The notes: generated by a model not told the origin, from the sequence alone. Shown: positions 51,885 to 62,967, numbered from the stretch's first letter. The stretch is DNA of 64,000 bases from Hyphomicrobiales bacterium (GCA_016125495.1 WGLQ01000004.1:372001-436000); one strand, 5' to 3'. Numbers and translations: made by a program.

Positions 51885-53141
51885 ATGGGCACATTGGTGA
51901 TGAAATTCGGCGGCACTTCGGTCGCGGATGTCGGGCGCATTCGCAACGTCGCCCGCCACGTCAAGCGTGAGGTCGATGCCGGCCATCAGGTCGCGGTCGT
52001 GGTCTCGGCCATGGCGGGCGCCACGAATCAGCTCGTCGCCTGGACGCGCGAGGCCTCGCCCCTCCATGACGCCCGCGAGTACGATGCCGTCGTCGCCTCG
52101 GGCGAGCTCGTCACGGCCGGCCTGCTCGCCATCGTGCTCCAGTCGATGGGCATCCAGGCCCGCTCCTGGCAGGGCTGGCAAATCCCGATCCGCACCAGTG
52201 GTGCGCACGGCTCGGCCCGGATCGAGGCGATCGAGGCGGGCGAACTGCGCACGAGGCTCGCGCGCGGCGAGGTCGCGGTGATCTGCGGCTTCCAGGGTGT
52301 GAGCGATCTCAATCGCGTGACAACGCTCGGGCGTGGTGGCTCCGACACCAGCGCGGTCGCCGTCGCCGCCGCCCTGGATGCCGACCGCTGCGACATCTAT
52401 ACCGACGTCGACGGCGTCTATACGACCGACCCGCGGATCGTGCCCAAGGCGCGCCGCATGGATCGCATCTCCTATGAGGAGATGCTCGAGATGGCCTCGC
52501 TCGGCGCCAAGGTGTTGCAGACCCGTTCGGTCGAACTCGCCATGGTCAAGGGCGTTCGTTTGCACGTGCGCTCGAGCTTCGAGGACCCCGACGCCCTCGC
52601 CCCGATGGGGGCCGACGGCGGGTTGGCAGGAACACTGGTTTGTGACGAGGACGAGATCGTGGAACAGCAGATCGTGAGCGGTATCACCTACACGCGTGAC
52701 GAGGCCCGCATCGGCGTGCTGCACGTGGCCGACAAGCCGGGTGTCGCGGCCGCGATTTTCGGTCCCCTCGCTGATGCTGGGATCAACGTCGACATGATCA
52801 TCCAGTCGGTCTCCGAGGACGGCGAGCACACCAACATGACCTTCACGGTCCCCGCCGCCGATCTCGACCGCACCATGGCGACACTTCGCGAGAACCGCGA
52901 CCAGATCGGCTTCCAGCAACTCTCCGGATCGACCGATGTCGTCAAGGTCTCGGTGGTCGGCATCGGCATGCGTTCGCACGCGGGCGTCGCCTCCTCGATG
53001 TTCCGTGCGCTCGCCGAGCGCGGCATCAACCTGCAGGCGATATCGACCTCCGAGATCAAGATCAGCGTTCTGATCGATGCCGCCTATACCGAGCTGGCGG
53101 TTCGCACTTTGCACACGCTCTACGGCCTCGATCGCGCCTGA
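51885..53141 (+). CDS. lysC: Aspartate kinase
   Basis: This 418-residue monofunctional kinase has Lys-Phe-Gly-Gly-Thr-Ser at the start, Gly-Arg-Gly-Gly-Ser-Asp-Thr-Ser near 149, and two C-terminal ACT domains (about 265-410) that sense lysine or threonine. It phosphorylates aspartate, the first step of lysine, threonine and methionine synthesis. The ribosome site is weak. Confidence 0.96.
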   Translation: MGTLVMKFGGTSVADVGRIRNVARHVKREVDAGHQVAVVVSAMAGATNQLVAWTREASPLHDAREYDAVVASGELVTAGLLAIVLQSMGIQARSWQGWQIPIRTSGAHGSARIEAIEAGELRTRLARGEVAVICGFQGVSDLNRVTTLGRGGSDTSAVAVAAALDADRCDIYTDVDGVYTTDPRIVPKARRMDRISYEEMLEMASLGAKVLQTRSVELAMVKGVRLHVRSSFEDPDALAPMGADGGLAGTLVCDEDEIVEQQIVSGITYTRDEARIGVLHVADKPGVAAAIFGPLADAGINVDMIIQSVSEDGEHTNMTFTVPAADLDRTMATLRENRDQIGFQQLSGSTDVVKVSVVGIGMRSHAGVASSMFRALAERGINLQAISTSEIKISVLIDAAYTELAVRTLHTLYGLDRA

Positions 53142-53267
53142 TCGCGCGTCCGACCGCGCCGGCAGAGCACACCACCCGAGGGCCGGGGGGAGGCCCGAAT
53201 GTGGTGCGCGGCGGGCCGGCCGAACGCATGATACGACCGACCTGGAACGAAGGGAGGACGAGCACAG

Positions 53268-55526
53268 ATGGTGCATGTCGACGCCGTCCCCCGGCTGCTC
53301 ATTCGCCGGCTGCGCCAGATCATGGCCGAGCCCGGCTCCGCCCAGGAGCAGCTCGACCGCATCGTCGGTCAGATCGCGAGCCTGATGGTCGCCGAGGTCT
53401 GCTCCGTCTACGTGCGTCGGCAGGACGGCTCCCTCGAACTGTTTGCGACCCAGGGACTGAAGCGCGAGGCCGTTCACAACACGCACATGAAGCGTGGCGA
53501 GGGCCTCGTCGGCCTGATCGCCGAGCAGGCCAAGGCCATAAATCTCTCCGAAGCCCAATCGCACCCCTCCTTTTCCTACCGGCCGGAAACGGGCGAGGAG
53601 GAGTTCCATTCCTTCCTGGGCGTGCCCGTGCTTCGCGGTGGGCGCGTGCTCGGCGTTCTCACGGTGCAGAACAAGACGCGACGCCAGTACACCGAGGACG
53701 AGGAGGACGCTCTCCAGACGACCGCCATGGTGCTCGCCGAGGTGCTCGCCGGCACCGTCGAACGCATCGATCCCTCGTTGCCGGACGGGGCTCCGGGCCG
53801 CTCGCGCGTGTTGCAGGGCGAGCAGCTTTCGGATGGCCTCGCGCTCGGCCACATCGTGCTGCACGAGCCGCGTGTCATCGTCACCCAACTCGTCTCGGAC
53901 GATCCCGAGGCCGAGCGCGTCCGTCTCGACGAGGCCATCGTCGATTTGCGGACCGGGCTCGACCGCATTTTCGCGAACCGGGACATTGCCGCTGCCGGCG
54001 AGCATCACGAGGTGCTCGAAACCTATCGAATGTATGCCGACGACCAGGGCTGGAGACGTCGGCTGCACGAGGCGATCGCGGCCGGTCTGACCGCCGCCGG
54101 CGCGGTCGAGCGCGTTCGCAACGAGATGCGCGCCCGCATGCTGCGCAATGCCGACCCCTATTGGCGTGAGCGTTTTCGCGATCTCGACGATCTATCCGAC
54201 CGTCTCTTGCGCACGCTGGCCGGCGTTCCCGCCACCGGTGCGCACCAGGTTCTGCCGCCGGACGCCATCCTGGTTGCTCGCACGCTTGGACCTGCCGAAC
54301 TCCTCGACTACGACCGGGAACGCCTGCGCGGCCTCGTCATCGAAGACAGCGGCGCCACCAGCCACGTCGCCATTGTCGCAAAGGCGCTCGGCATCGCCGC
54401 CGTTGGCCAGGCTCGCGGCATCGTCGAGGCGGTCGAGCCCGGCGATCCGGCGATCGTCGATGCCACGGCCGGCGAAATTCACATTCGCCCCGGGCAGGAG
54501 GTCATCGGCGCGTTTTCCGACAAGGTGCGGTTCCGGGCCCGCCGGCTGCAGAAATATTCATCTCTGCGCGGCGCGCCGGCGGTGACCCGCGACGGCGTTC
54601 GTGTCGCCCTCAACATCAACGCCGGTCTCATGGTCGACCTGCCGCATCTCGAGGAATCGGGGGCCGACGGGATCGGCCTCTTTCGCACCGAACTCGAATT
54701 CATGATCTCCTCCTCGATCCTCGGGCGCGATCGCCAGACCGAGATCTATCGCGCGATCCTCGAGACCGCTGGCGAGCGGCCTGTGGTGTTCCGCACGCTC
54801 GACATCGGCGGCGACAAGATGCTGCCGTACCTTCGTCACGAGAGGGAGGAGAATCCCGCGCTCGGCTGGAGGGCGATCCGCATGTCGCTGGACCGGACGG
54901 GCCTGTTCCGGACCCAGATCCGGGCGCTTCTGCGCGCCGCCGCCGGCCGCGAGCTGCGCGTCATGCTGCCGATGCTGACGGACGTTGCCGAATTCGACGA
55001 GGCCCGCCGTCTCATCGACCTCGAAATCGGACTGCTGTCGCGCTTCTCCAGCCCGCCGCCCCGGGGCATCGAGATCGGTGCCATGGTCGAGGTGCCGGCC
55101 CTCCTCTTCCAGCTCGACGAGATCGCAAGGCGCGCCGACTTTCTTTCCATTGGCAGCAACGATCTCTTCCAGTTCACCTTCGCCGTGGACCGCGCCAACG
55201 AGCGGGTTGCGCGGCGTTACGACACACTTTCGCCAGCGATGCTCTCCGTCATCCGGGCGATCGTCGCGGCCGCGGAGCGTCATGAGACGCCGCTGACCCT
55301 CTGCGGAGAGATGGCCGGCCGGCCGCTCGAGGCGATGGTGCTCATCGCGCTCGGCTTGCGTTCGATTTCGATGGCGCCGGCGAGCATCGGCCCCGTCAAG
55401 GCGATGCTGCTCGGACTTGATGCGGCCGTGCTGCGGACGTATCTCGATCGGGCGCTCGCGCAAGGGCGGCGCGACGTGCGGGCCGTCGCCGCTGAATTCG
55501 CGAGCGCCCATGGCATCGAGATCTGA
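53268..55526 (+). CDS. ptsP: Phosphoenolpyruvate-protein phosphotransferase, nitrogen PTS (EI-Ntr)
   Basis: This 752-residue protein has an N-terminal GAF domain (about 20-160) and the EI core. The phosphorylated His is near residue 366 in Gly-Ala-Thr-Ser-His-Val-Ala-Ile, and the C-terminal PEP-binding barrel includes Gly-Thr/Gly-Leu-Phe-Arg-Thr-Glu and Leu-Cys-Gly-Glu-Met-Ala-Gly. It starts the regulatory PTS-Ntr relay (EI-Ntr to NPr to EIIA-Ntr). GGAGG precedes ATG 53268. Confidence 0.95.
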   Translation: MVHVDAVPRLLIRRLRQIMAEPGSAQEQLDRIVGQIASLMVAEVCSVYVRRQDGSLELFATQGLKREAVHNTHMKRGEGLVGLIAEQAKAINLSEAQSHPSFSYRPETGEEEFHSFLGVPVLRGGRVLGVLTVQNKTRRQYTEDEEDALQTTAMVLAEVLAGTVERIDPSLPDGAPGRSRVLQGEQLSDGLALGHIVLHEPRVIVTQLVSDDPEAERVRLDEAIVDLRTGLDRIFANRDIAAAGEHHEVLETYRMYADDQGWRRRLHEAIAAGLTAAGAVERVRNEMRARMLRNADPYWRERFRDLDDLSDRLLRTLAGVPATGAHQVLPPDAILVARTLGPAELLDYDRERLRGLVIEDSGATSHVAIVAKALGIAAVGQARGIVEAVEPGDPAIVDATAGEIHIRPGQEVIGAFSDKVRFRARRLQKYSSLRGAPAVTRDGVRVALNINAGLMVDLPHLEESGADGIGLFRTELEFMISSSILGRDRQTEIYRAILETAGERPVVFRTLDIGGDKMLPYLRHEREENPALGWRAIRMSLDRTGLFRTQIRALLRAAAGRELRVMLPMLTDVAEFDEARRLIDLEIGLLSRFSSPPPRGIEIGAMVEVPALLFQLDEIARRADFLSIGSNDLFQFTFAVDRANERVARRYDTLSPAMLSVIRAIVAAAERHETPLTLCGEMAGRPLEAMVLIALGLRSISMAPASIGPVKAMLLGLDAAVLRTYLDRALAQGRRDVRAVAAEFASAHGIEI

Positions 55527-55559
55527 AGCGCCTGCCCGGTTCCTGCGGAAGGTCAATTG

Positions 55560-56651
55560 ATGGCATCGATTCCCGACGACAAGCTGGAGCGGCTGGTGGC
55601 GCGCTGGCAGTTCATTCAGCGCGAGCTGTCGTCCTCGTCCGATCAGGAGACGTTCGTGCGCCTCTCCAAGGAGTTCGCCGAACTCGATCCGATCGTGGCG
55701 ACCATCGGCGAATTGCGCTCCGCCCGCCGCGAGCATGCCGATCTCGAGGCCCTGATCGACGATGCCGCGACGGACGTCGAGATGCGCGAGTTGGCGGAGG
55801 GCGAGATCGGCGAGGCCACCCGCAGGATCGAACAGCTCGAGCACGAGCTTCGCGTGCACCTCCTGCCGCGCGATGCGGCCGACGAAAGGAGCGCCATCCT
55901 CGAGGTTCGCGCTGGCGCCGGCGGCGACGAGGCAGCCCTGTTCGCGGCCGACCTCTTTCGCATGTACCAGCGCTACGCCGAGGAGAAGGGATGGAAATCC
56001 GAGATCATCAGCGTCTCCGAGAGCGCCATCGGCGGTTATAAGGAGATCATCGCGAACATCCGGGGAGCCGGCGTCTTTGCCCGGCTCAAGTTCGAATCCG
56101 GGGTTCACCGCGTGCAGCGCATTCCAGCGACCGAATCGGGCGGCCGCATCCATACCTCCGCCGCGACCGTCGCCGTCCTGCCCGAGGCCGAGGAGATCGA
56201 CATCGAGATCCGCCCGGAGGATATTCGCATCGACACCATGCGCGCCTCGGGTGCCGGTGGCCAGCATGTCAACACCACCGACAGCGCCGTTCGCTTGACG
56301 CACCTGCCGACGGGCCTCATCGTCACCTCGAGCGAGAAGTCCCAACACCAGAATCGCGCCCGCGCCATGCAGGTTCTGCGCGCCCGCCTCTATGAAATGG
56401 AGCGTGATCGGGCCGACCGGGAACGTGCGGCACAGCGCCGCGGCCAGGTCGGCTCCGGCGACCGCTCGCAGCGCATCCGCACCTACAACTTTCCGCAGGG
56501 GCGCGTGACCGACCACCGCATCGGCCTCACTCTACACAAGCTCGAAGCCGTTCTCGACGGTGTTGCCCTCGACGAGATCATCGACGCTCTGGTCACCGAC
56601 CACCAGGCGAGCCAGCTCGCCGCCATGGAGTCCGAGGGCGCCAATGCGTGA
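55560..56651 (+). CDS. prfA: Peptide chain release factor 1
   Basis: This 363-residue factor has Gly-Gly-Gln in Gly-Ala-Gly-Gly-Gln-His-Val-Asn near 237 for peptide release. Its codon-recognition region is near Pro-Ala/Thr (Ile-Pro-Ala-Thr-Glu-Ser) around residues 190-195. It reads UAA and UAG. GGAAGG precedes the ATG at 55560. It overlaps prmC by 8 bases. Confidence 0.97.
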   Translation: MASIPDDKLERLVARWQFIQRELSSSSDQETFVRLSKEFAELDPIVATIGELRSARREHADLEALIDDAATDVEMRELAEGEIGEATRRIEQLEHELRVHLLPRDAADERSAILEVRAGAGGDEAALFAADLFRMYQRYAEEKGWKSEIISVSESAIGGYKEIIANIRGAGVFARLKFESGVHRVQRIPATESGGRIHTSAATVAVLPEAEEIDIEIRPEDIRIDTMRASGAGGQHVNTTDSAVRLTHLPTGLIVTSSEKSQHQNRARAMQVLRARLYEMERDRADRERAAQRRGQVGSGDRSQRIRTYNFPQGRVTDHRIGLTLHKLEAVLDGVALDEIIDALVTDHQASQLAAMESEGANA

Positions 56652-57648
56652 GACGGACGTCGCTGCGGGTGGCGCAGGTTGCGACCAGGCGGCCAGTGCG
56701 CTCGAGGGATGGGCCCGCTCATTGATGGCGGCCGCGACACCGCCGACACTCGAGCGCACGCTCGCGGCCCTGCGTTCCGAGCTTGCACGCGTCGCCGTCG
56801 ACGCTCCGGCTTTCGAGGCGCGCCAGCTCCTCGCCGAGGCGACCGGGCTCGAGCCTGCCCGTTTGATCGCAGCCTCCGCCGAGCCGTTGGCGGAGCCGGC
56901 CGCCGGGCGCCTCGAGATGATGCTGACCCGCCGGCTCGCCGGTGAACCCTTGAGCAGAATCCTCGGACGGCGCGCCTTCATGGGGCTCGATCTGCGGATC
57001 ACCGCGGACGTGCTCGACCCGCGCGCCGATAGCGAGACGCTGATCGTTGCGGCCGACGAACTCGTGCGAACGGGCCGCCTGAGCGCGCCGCGGCGAATCC
57101 TCGATCTCGGGACCGGCTCGGGCGCTCTCGCGCTCGCCCTTCTCGAGCTGTTCCCCGATGCCGTAGCCACCGCCGTCGACATCAGCGCCCCGGCCCTGGC
57201 GGTCGCCGCCGGCAACGCCGTGCGCCACGATCTCGCCCGCCGCATCGCCTTCGTCGCCGGCTCCTGGTTCGATGCCCTGGGTGATCCGGTCGCCGACGCT
57301 CGAGGCTATGATTTGATTGTCGCCAATCCGCCTTACATCGCGAGTAGAGAGATGGTCGAACTCGCCGTTGCGGTGCGCGACCACGATCCGAGCGTGGCCC
57401 TCGACGGTGGGCCGGATGGGCTGGCGGCCTACCGGGCGATCGTCTCGCGCATCGGCCGGCATCTGTCGCCCGATGGGGCAGCGTTGTTCGAATTCGGGCA
57501 GGGACAGGGTGACCTTGTCGAATCGATCGTTCTGGCTGCCGGCCTTGCAATCATGCCGCGTGGCGCACCGACACATCACGATCTCGCCGGTATCGAACGT
57601 TTGTTGGTGATCATTCGCACAGCGTGTTGCAGAAACCAGTTGGAATGA
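56644..57648 (+). CDS. prmC: Release factor glutamine methyltransferase PrmC
   Basis: This 334-residue SAM enzyme methylates the Gln of the release-factor GGQ motif. It has the SAM motif Leu-Asp-Leu-Gly-Thr-Gly-Ser-Gly near 153 and catalytic Asn-Pro-Pro-Tyr near 227. The N-terminus is extended by about 25 residues compared with E. coli; a later in-frame Met (about codon 28) is possible. It overlaps prfA, so the enzyme and its substrate are co-translated. Confidence 0.94.
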   Translation: MRETDVAAGGAGCDQAASALEGWARSLMAAATPPTLERTLAALRSELARVAVDAPAFEARQLLAEATGLEPARLIAASAEPLAEPAAGRLEMMLTRRLAGEPLSRILGRRAFMGLDLRITADVLDPRADSETLIVAADELVRTGRLSAPRRILDLGTGSGALALALLELFPDAVATAVDISAPALAVAAGNAVRHDLARRIAFVAGSWFDALGDPVADARGYDLIVANPPYIASREMVELAVAVRDHDPSVALDGGPDGLAAYRAIVSRIGRHLSPDGAALFEFGQGQGDLVESIVLAAGLAIMPRGAPTHHDLAGIERLLVIIRTACCRNQLE

Positions 57649-58099
57649 GGGAGCATTCCGGTTAGCGTATGGTTCAGGAATCGCCGTACCGGCTTCGAAT
57701 ACGAGAACTTAACCCGCACGCGGTAGTTGTTCGTAGAATCTCCGGTCGTACGTGCGAGCCAAATCACGTCCAGGTCGCCATAGCTGTTGTCGCGCGCTCT
57801 CGGCTGGTTGCAGAACCGCCGGGCCTCTCGGCAAAGCGAAACGGGGCGAGGGAGGACCTGGACTGGACGATCGCTGGGACGGATCGAGCCGCGGCCAAGG
57901 GGGTTGGCAAGCGCTGTCGACCGCGAGCAGTCCTATCGCGTTTGTGAGGCTGTGCGCATTGCGCCGGGCGGCTTGAACCGCCGACGCTTGGCATAGCGCA
58001 AGCGGATCGGCGCGCCACGCGCGCCGGGGTTCTGGCGGGCGAGCCCGCGCAGAGCGAGAACGAATTTGTTCGTTGAAATTGCAGGAGTCCCGAAAGCCC
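57649..58099. other. Intergenic region prmC / DUF4167
   Basis: These 451 bases hold no supported gene on either strand. The part nearest the DUF4167 gene is likely leader and promoter. I see only short GC-rich hairpins and no clear promoter boxes. Confidence 0.5.
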
Positions 58100-58819
58100 A
58101 TGAGGCAAGGACAGCAGAACCGCCGCGGCCGCAGCCGTGGCCGCAAGCCGCAGAATCCACTGAGCCGCAACTTCGAATCGAACGGCCCGGACGTGAAGAT
58201 TCGTGGCACCGCCGCGCACATTGCCGAGAAGTACAATTCGTTGGCGCGAGATGCGCTCGCGTCCGGTGACCTCGTCCAGGCCGAGAATTATCTCCAGCAC
58301 GCCGAGCACTACAATCGCATCATAATGGCGGCCCAGGCCCACACGCACGGGTCCGGAATGGACGCCAACGGCAATGGCCAGCACCGGCCGAGAAGGCCAG
58401 GAGAGGCCGGCTTTTCCACTGATGACGACTACGATGACGACATGGACGGCGACGACGAACCGGCGATGGAGCATATTCCGGGTCGCAACGAGCAACCCGT
58501 CGTGCACGATGCCTTCGGCCACACGTCGCAGGCCATTCCGGGCGGCTCGCCCATGGCGTCCACGGAACACGCCGAGCAACACCGCTCCAGTGAGCGCCAT
58601 GAGCGCGGTGAGCGTCAGGATCGCGGAGAACGTCAGGAGCGCGTAGAACGTCAAGAGCGCGGTGAGCGTGGGGAACGCCACGAGCGCGGCGGCGAGCGGC
58701 TCGATCGTTCGCGTCAGCGCCGAACCCGCTCCCATTCGCGCCCCCGAACCCATTCTCACGAGGGCGAGGGTGCCGCCGACGCTCCGGTCGTCAGCACGGG
58801 CGAGTCCGTTCAAAGCTGA
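58100..58819 (+). CDS. DUF4167 domain protein
   Basis: This 239-residue protein starts with an Arg/Gly-rich tail (Arg-Arg-Gly-Arg-Ser-Arg-Gly-Arg-Lys), likely RNA-binding. The DUF4167 domain follows at about 20-80 (Asn-Pro-Leu-Ser-Arg-Asn-Phe-Glu-Ser-Asn-Gly-Pro and Tyr-Leu-Gln-His-Ala-Glu-His-Tyr). An acidic Asp run lies near 113-125 and a Glu-Arg-Gln repeat at 165-200. The function is unknown. The family is found in Hyphomicrobiales between prmC and clpB. Confidence 0.9.
   Translation: MRQGQQNRRGRSRGRKPQNPLSRNFESNGPDVKIRGTAAHIAEKYNSLARDALASGDLVQAENYLQHAEHYNRIIMAAQAHTHGSGMDANGNGQHRPRRPGEAGFSTDDDYDDDMDGDDEPAMEHIPGRNEQPVVHDAFGHTSQAIPGGSPMASTEHAEQHRSSERHERGERQDRGERQERVERQERGERGERHERGGERLDRSRQRRTRSHSRPRTHSHEGEGAADAPVVSTGESVQS
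58592..58699 (+). repeat. Six imperfect 18-bp tandem repeats inside DUF4167
   Basis: Six 18-base units encode variants of Glu-Arg-Gln-Glu-Arg-Gly. They are in frame and differ by a few bases each, so copy number could vary between strains and change the length of the charged tail. Confidence 0.8.
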
Positions 58820-58865
58820 CATCGCCACCCAGGGGAGCGCTCGCCGCGAGCGCCATCCTGCCGAA

Positions 58866-59669
58866 TCAGGGCGCCGCGTCGTCGCAACGCGCCGCCGGCC
58901 GTGCGGACGAGCCGATGCTCACCGGATCGCCGACCGCGATCCGTCCAGCCTCCGCCACACGCACGTAGACACCGAAATCCGTGTGCCCGAACGTTCGCTC
59001 GAGAAGGCGCGGGATCGACATGTCTCGCGCTCCGCTGGAGGGATCGACGTCGGTCGCCTCGCACCGTTCCGTTCTTGCGACGATCCGCATGTGCGCGGCA
59101 CCGACCCGCATGCCGCAATCGAGCCATGCGTGCTCCTGCCAGGCCGGTATCCCGTCGACATAGAGGTTCGCGCGGAACCGCCGAGGATCGATTTCACGGC
59201 CCGCGATCCGGGCGAGATCACGCACGCTCGCGAGATTGACGACATGGAGCCACCGGCTCTCGCAGTCGGAGAAGTGGTGACCCTCGGCCGAGACGATGCG
59301 CGGCGCACCCCGTAGATCGGACTTGAGGTAGGCGGCCAGGAACTGCTCGATGAGTTGGCGCCCGATGCTCGTCGACAGCGCGCCTCGCGCCACCTGTCGC
59401 CCGGCGCGACGGATGGTCAGCACGTGCCCCTCCTCCTCGAACGAGGTTTCGAGCGTCGCGAGGCGCTCGTTGCGCATGAGCATGAGGTAGTTGACTTTGG
59501 GTAGATGGCGCGGCGCCAGAGCATCGAAACGCCCGCCGCCGTTCTCGATCGCATAGACCCGGTCGAGCGGTAGCATGCTGTTCGCCTCGAGGACGACCTC
59601 GTCGAGCGCTTGCGCTCCGAGACCCTTCACCGGATAGCGTTCGATCGCCGCGACGACGGGTTCACTCAT
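58866..59669 (-). CDS. MOSC domain protein (molybdenum cofactor sulfurase C-terminal type)
   Basis: This 267-residue protein has an N-terminal MOSC beta-barrel (Tyr-Pro-Val-Lys-Gly-Leu at 12-17) and the MOSC core with Arg-Phe-Arg-Ala-Asn-Leu near 168 and Arg-Cys-Glu-Ala-Thr-Asp near 206. The Cys in that motif is the conserved one of sulfur-carrying MOSC proteins. It may bind molybdenum cofactor or transfer sulfur. It overlaps the upstream gene by four bases. Confidence 0.85.
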   Translation of the reverse strand: MSEPVVAAIERYPVKGLGAQALDEVVLEANSMLPLDRVYAIENGGGRFDALAPRHLPKVNYLMLMRNERLATLETSFEEEGHVLTIRRAGRQVARGALSTSIGRQLIEQFLAAYLKSDLRGAPRIVSAEGHHFSDCESRWLHVVNLASVRDLARIAGREIDPRRFRANLYVDGIPAWQEHAWLDCGMRVGAAHMRIVARTERCEATDVDPSSGARDMSIPRLLERTFGHTDFGVYVRVAEAGRIAVGDPVSIGSSARPAARCDDAAP

Positions 59670-60130
59670 GGCCTTTCGCGCTCCTCGTCGTTGCTGGCTT
59701 CGGCCGCCAGATGGACCGGCTCGCTCGGCTCGTCATCGAAGTAGACGTCGAACGCGATCTCGATGCCGAGTGCGGCGAGCCTACGCAGCTGGGCCGGCGA
59801 CAGGGTTGGCCCGCCATGTCCGCTGGCCGAAAGCCAGTAGCAGAAGATATCGATCTCCGCCCCCTCGCCGGCGAGATTGGCGAGCGCGGCGGATCGCGGC
59901 TCGACCAAGTCCAGCAACCAGTCGACGTGCCGGCGCACGTCACGCGAGTCGACCTGCCCTCTCGTGCGGCACAGCCAAGCGAGATGCCCCGTCGAAGTTC
60001 GCTCGACGACCTTGGTCGCCGTGATGCCAGCCATCGAGGCGTCGATCCTTGCGCGATCGTGCGCGCATGTGATCACGCGAAAAGTCGCGAAGGTTTCGCG
60101 GCAGGTCGGATAGGCATCATCGTAGTTCAT
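59666..60130 (-). CDS. DUF4279-like protein
   Basis: This 154-residue protein ends in the Phe-Asp-Val-Tyr-Phe-Asp-Asp-Glu pattern and Glu-Ile-Asp-Ile-Phe-Cys-Tyr-Trp segment typical of DUF4279 proteins (often immunity-like or unknown). The TGA overlaps the MOSC ATG, so they are coupled. The start has only a weak ribosome site. Confidence 0.65.
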   Translation of the reverse strand: MNYDDAYPTCRETFATFRVITCAHDRARIDASMAGITATKVVERTSTGHLAWLCRTRGQVDSRDVRRHVDWLLDLVEPRSAALANLAGEGAEIDIFCYWLSASGHGGPTLSPAQLRRLAALGIEIAFDVYFDDEPSEPVHLAAEASNDEERERP

Positions 60131-60321
60131 CGGCCTACACCCGGCTCGGCGCGTTCGGGGTGAAATGACCCCTCGCCCCTCTTCCTGAGGTCGCAACCGA
60201 CACTATATTCAATTGGGCCAATGGGTGTCTGCATTCGTGGGATGCCCGGCCGAAACGTTGATTTGTGGCGCCCGACCCATGCCGTCTGGGTGGCTCGGGC
60301 GCGCCGGAAAGGATCGACACC

Positions 60322-62967
60322 ATGAACCTCGACAAGCTCACCGAGCGTGCTGCCGGCTTTCTGCAGTCCGCCCAGACCATCGCCTACCGCGACGGTCACC
60401 CGCAACTGACCAGCGAGCATCTGCTGAAGGCCCTGCTGGATGACGGCGAGGGGCAGGCGGCCGGCCTCATCCGCCGCGCTGGCGGTGATCCCGCCAAGGC
60501 CCTCGCGGCCGTCGACGCCGCGCTCGCCGCGAACCCCAAGGTTTCCGGTCAGGCGGCGGCCAATCCCCAGCCGACCCGTGCTTTCGTCCAGCTCCTCGCC
60601 CGCGCCGAGGAACTCGCAAAGAAATCCGGGGACAGCTACGTCACGTCCGAACGCCTGCTGCTCGCTCTGATGATGGAGCAGGGCACACCTGCCGCGCGGG
60701 CTCTCGCCGCCTCCGGCACCGACGCCCAGCGGCTGAACCAGGCCATCGAGGCGATCCGCAAGGGCCGCACCGCCGACAGCGCCTCTGCCGAGCAGTCCTT
60801 CGAAGCCTTGAAGAAATATACCCGTGACCTCACCGAGGCCGCGGCAAGCGGTAAGATCGATCCGGTGATCGGGCGCGACGAGGAGATCCGGCGGGCCATC
60901 CAGGTGCTCTCGCGGCGCACCAAGAACAACCCCGTTCTCATCGGCGAACCGGGCGTCGGCAAGACCGCCATCGCCGAGGGGCTCGCCATGCGCATCGTCA
61001 AGGGCGATGTGCCCGAGAGCCTCAAGGGCAAGAAGCTCCTCGCGCTCGACATGGGCGCGCTCATCGCGGGCGCCAAGTACCGCGGCGAGTTCGAGGAGAG
61101 ATTGAAATCCGTGCTCTCGGAGATCGAGGCCGAGGTGGGCAATGTCGTGCTCTTCATCGACGAGATGCACACGCTCGTCGGCGCTGGCAAGGCGGACGGG
61201 GCGATGGATGCCTCGAACCTTTTGAAGCCCGCTCTCGCGCGGGGTGAATTGCACTGCGTCGGCGCAACCACGCTCGACGAATACAGGAAGCATGTCGAGA
61301 AGGACGCGGCCCTCGCCCGCCGCTTCCAACCCGTTTTCGTCTCCGAGCCGACCGTCGAGGATACCATCTCGATCCTCCGAGGCCTCAAGGAGAAGTACGA
61401 GATGCACCACGGCGTTCGCATCACCGACAGCGCGATCGTCTCGGCCGCCACGCTCTCCAACCGATACATCACCGACCGTTTCCTTCCCGACAAGGCGATC
61501 GACCTCATGGACGAGGCGGCGAGCCGCCTGCGCATGCAGGTCGATTCCAAGCCCGAGGAACTCGACGAGGTCGACCGCCGCCTCATGCAGCTCAAGATCG
61601 AGCGTGAAGCCTTGCGCAAGGAGGACGACGCCGCCTCCCGCGACCGCCTCGCTCGCCTCGAGCGCGAGATCGGCGAGCTGGAAGAGAAGTCGGGTGAAAT
61701 CGGCGAGCGCTGGGCGCGCGAAAAGCGGCGCCTCGCGGGCGCGCAGGGACTGAAGGAACGCCTCGAGGCCGCCCGCCTCGAACTCGAGCAGGCGACACGC
61801 GCGGCCGACTACGAGGCCGCCGGCCGCCTCAAGTACAGCGAGATCCCCGAAATCGAGAAGGCCATCGCCGAGGCTGAAGGCACCGATGGCGCGGGTACGC
61901 TCGTTGCCGACGCCGTGACACCGGAGAGTATCGCCCAGGTCGTCTCGCGCTGGACCGGTATTCCCGTCGACAAGATGCTGGAAGGCGAGCGCGACAAGCT
62001 GTTGCGGATGGAAAGCGAGATCGCACGGCGCGTGATCGGCCAGCAAGAGGCCGTCAAGGCGGTTTCGACCGCCGTCCGCCGCGCCCGTGCCGGCCTACAG
62101 GACCCGAACCGGCCGATCGGCTCGTTCCTCTTTCTCGGTCCGACCGGCGTCGGCAAGACCGAACTCACAAAGGCGCTCGCCGATTTCCTCTTCGAGGACG
62201 AGCAGGCGATGGTGCGCATCGACATGTCGGAGTTCATGGAGAAGCACTCCGTCGCCCGCCTCATCGGCGCGCCTCCGGGCTATGTCGGCTACGAGGAGGG
62301 AGGCAAGCTGACGGAGGCCGTCCGCCGCCGTCCCTACCAGGTCGTGCTCTTCGACGAGGTCGAAAAGGCGCATCCGGACGTTTTCAACGTGCTGCTCCAG
62401 GTGCTCGACGATGGCCGCTTGACCGACGGTCAGGGCCGCACCGTCGACTTCCGCAACACCATGATCGTGCTCACTTCGAATCTCGGCGCGGAATATCTCT
62501 CCGATCCGAACCGGGACGTCGAGAGCGTGCGCGGTGACGTCAAGGGCGTGGTCCGCGCCACATTCCGTCCCGAATTCCTCAACCGGCTGGACGAGATCAT
62601 TCTCTTCCACCGTCTGAAGCGCGAGCAGATGGCGGCGATCGTCGACATCCAGATGACCCGGCTCCGCCGGCTCTTGGCCGACCGCCAGGTTTCGCTCGTT
62701 CTCGATGATGCCGCGCGTGGCTGGCTGGCGGAGAAAGGCTTCGATCCTGCCTATGGCGCCAGACCGTTGAAGCGCGTGATCCAGAAGGAGGTTCAGGACC
62801 CGCTCGCCGAACGGGTGCTGGCTGGCGAGGTGCCGGACGGCTCCACGGTTCACGTCGGTATTGGAACCGACGGCCTGTCCTTCCGTATCGAACGCGGGGC
62901 CGGCACCGATGCGGCCCCGAGGGATGCTTCGGCGGCGGGTGATCACGGACGTTCCGCGGCCGCCTGA
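60322..62967 (+). CDS. clpB: Chaperone ClpB
   Basis: This 881-residue disaggregase has an N-terminal Clp-N domain and a first AAA+ domain (Gly-Glu-Pro-Gly-Val-Gly-Lys-Thr near 210). A coiled-coil middle domain lies near 405-520, and a second AAA+ domain has Gly-Pro-Thr-Gly-Val-Gly-Lys-Thr near 606. With DnaK it rescues aggregated proteins after heat stress. AAGGA precedes ATG 60322. No clear heat-shock promoter was assigned. Confidence 0.97.
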   Translation: MNLDKLTERAAGFLQSAQTIAYRDGHPQLTSEHLLKALLDDGEGQAAGLIRRAGGDPAKALAAVDAALAANPKVSGQAAANPQPTRAFVQLLARAEELAKKSGDSYVTSERLLLALMMEQGTPAARALAASGTDAQRLNQAIEAIRKGRTADSASAEQSFEALKKYTRDLTEAAASGKIDPVIGRDEEIRRAIQVLSRRTKNNPVLIGEPGVGKTAIAEGLAMRIVKGDVPESLKGKKLLALDMGALIAGAKYRGEFEERLKSVLSEIEAEVGNVVLFIDEMHTLVGAGKADGAMDASNLLKPALARGELHCVGATTLDEYRKHVEKDAALARRFQPVFVSEPTVEDTISILRGLKEKYEMHHGVRITDSAIVSAATLSNRYITDRFLPDKAIDLMDEAASRLRMQVDSKPEELDEVDRRLMQLKIEREALRKEDDAASRDRLARLEREIGELEEKSGEIGERWAREKRRLAGAQGLKERLEAARLELEQATRAADYEAAGRLKYSEIPEIEKAIAEAEGTDGAGTLVADAVTPESIAQVVSRWTGIPVDKMLEGERDKLLRMESEIARRVIGQQEAVKAVSTAVRRARAGLQDPNRPIGSFLFLGPTGVGKTELTKALADFLFEDEQAMVRIDMSEFMEKHSVARLIGAPPGYVGYEEGGKLTEAVRRRPYQVVLFDEVEKAHPDVFNVLLQVLDDGRLTDGQGRTVDFRNTMIVLTSNLGAEYLSDPNRDVESVRGDVKGVVRATFRPEFLNRLDEIILFHRLKREQMAAIVDIQMTRLRRLLADRQVSLVLDDAARGWLAEKGFDPAYGARPLKRVIQKEVQDPLAERVLAGEVPDGSTVHVGIGTDGLSFRIERGAGTDAAPRDASAAGDHGRSAAA

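Noticed and set aside
57933-58160. Minus-strand open frame upstream of the DUF4167 gene
   Set aside because: Short, Arg/Ala-rich, overlapping the DUF4167 start and without a ribosome site.
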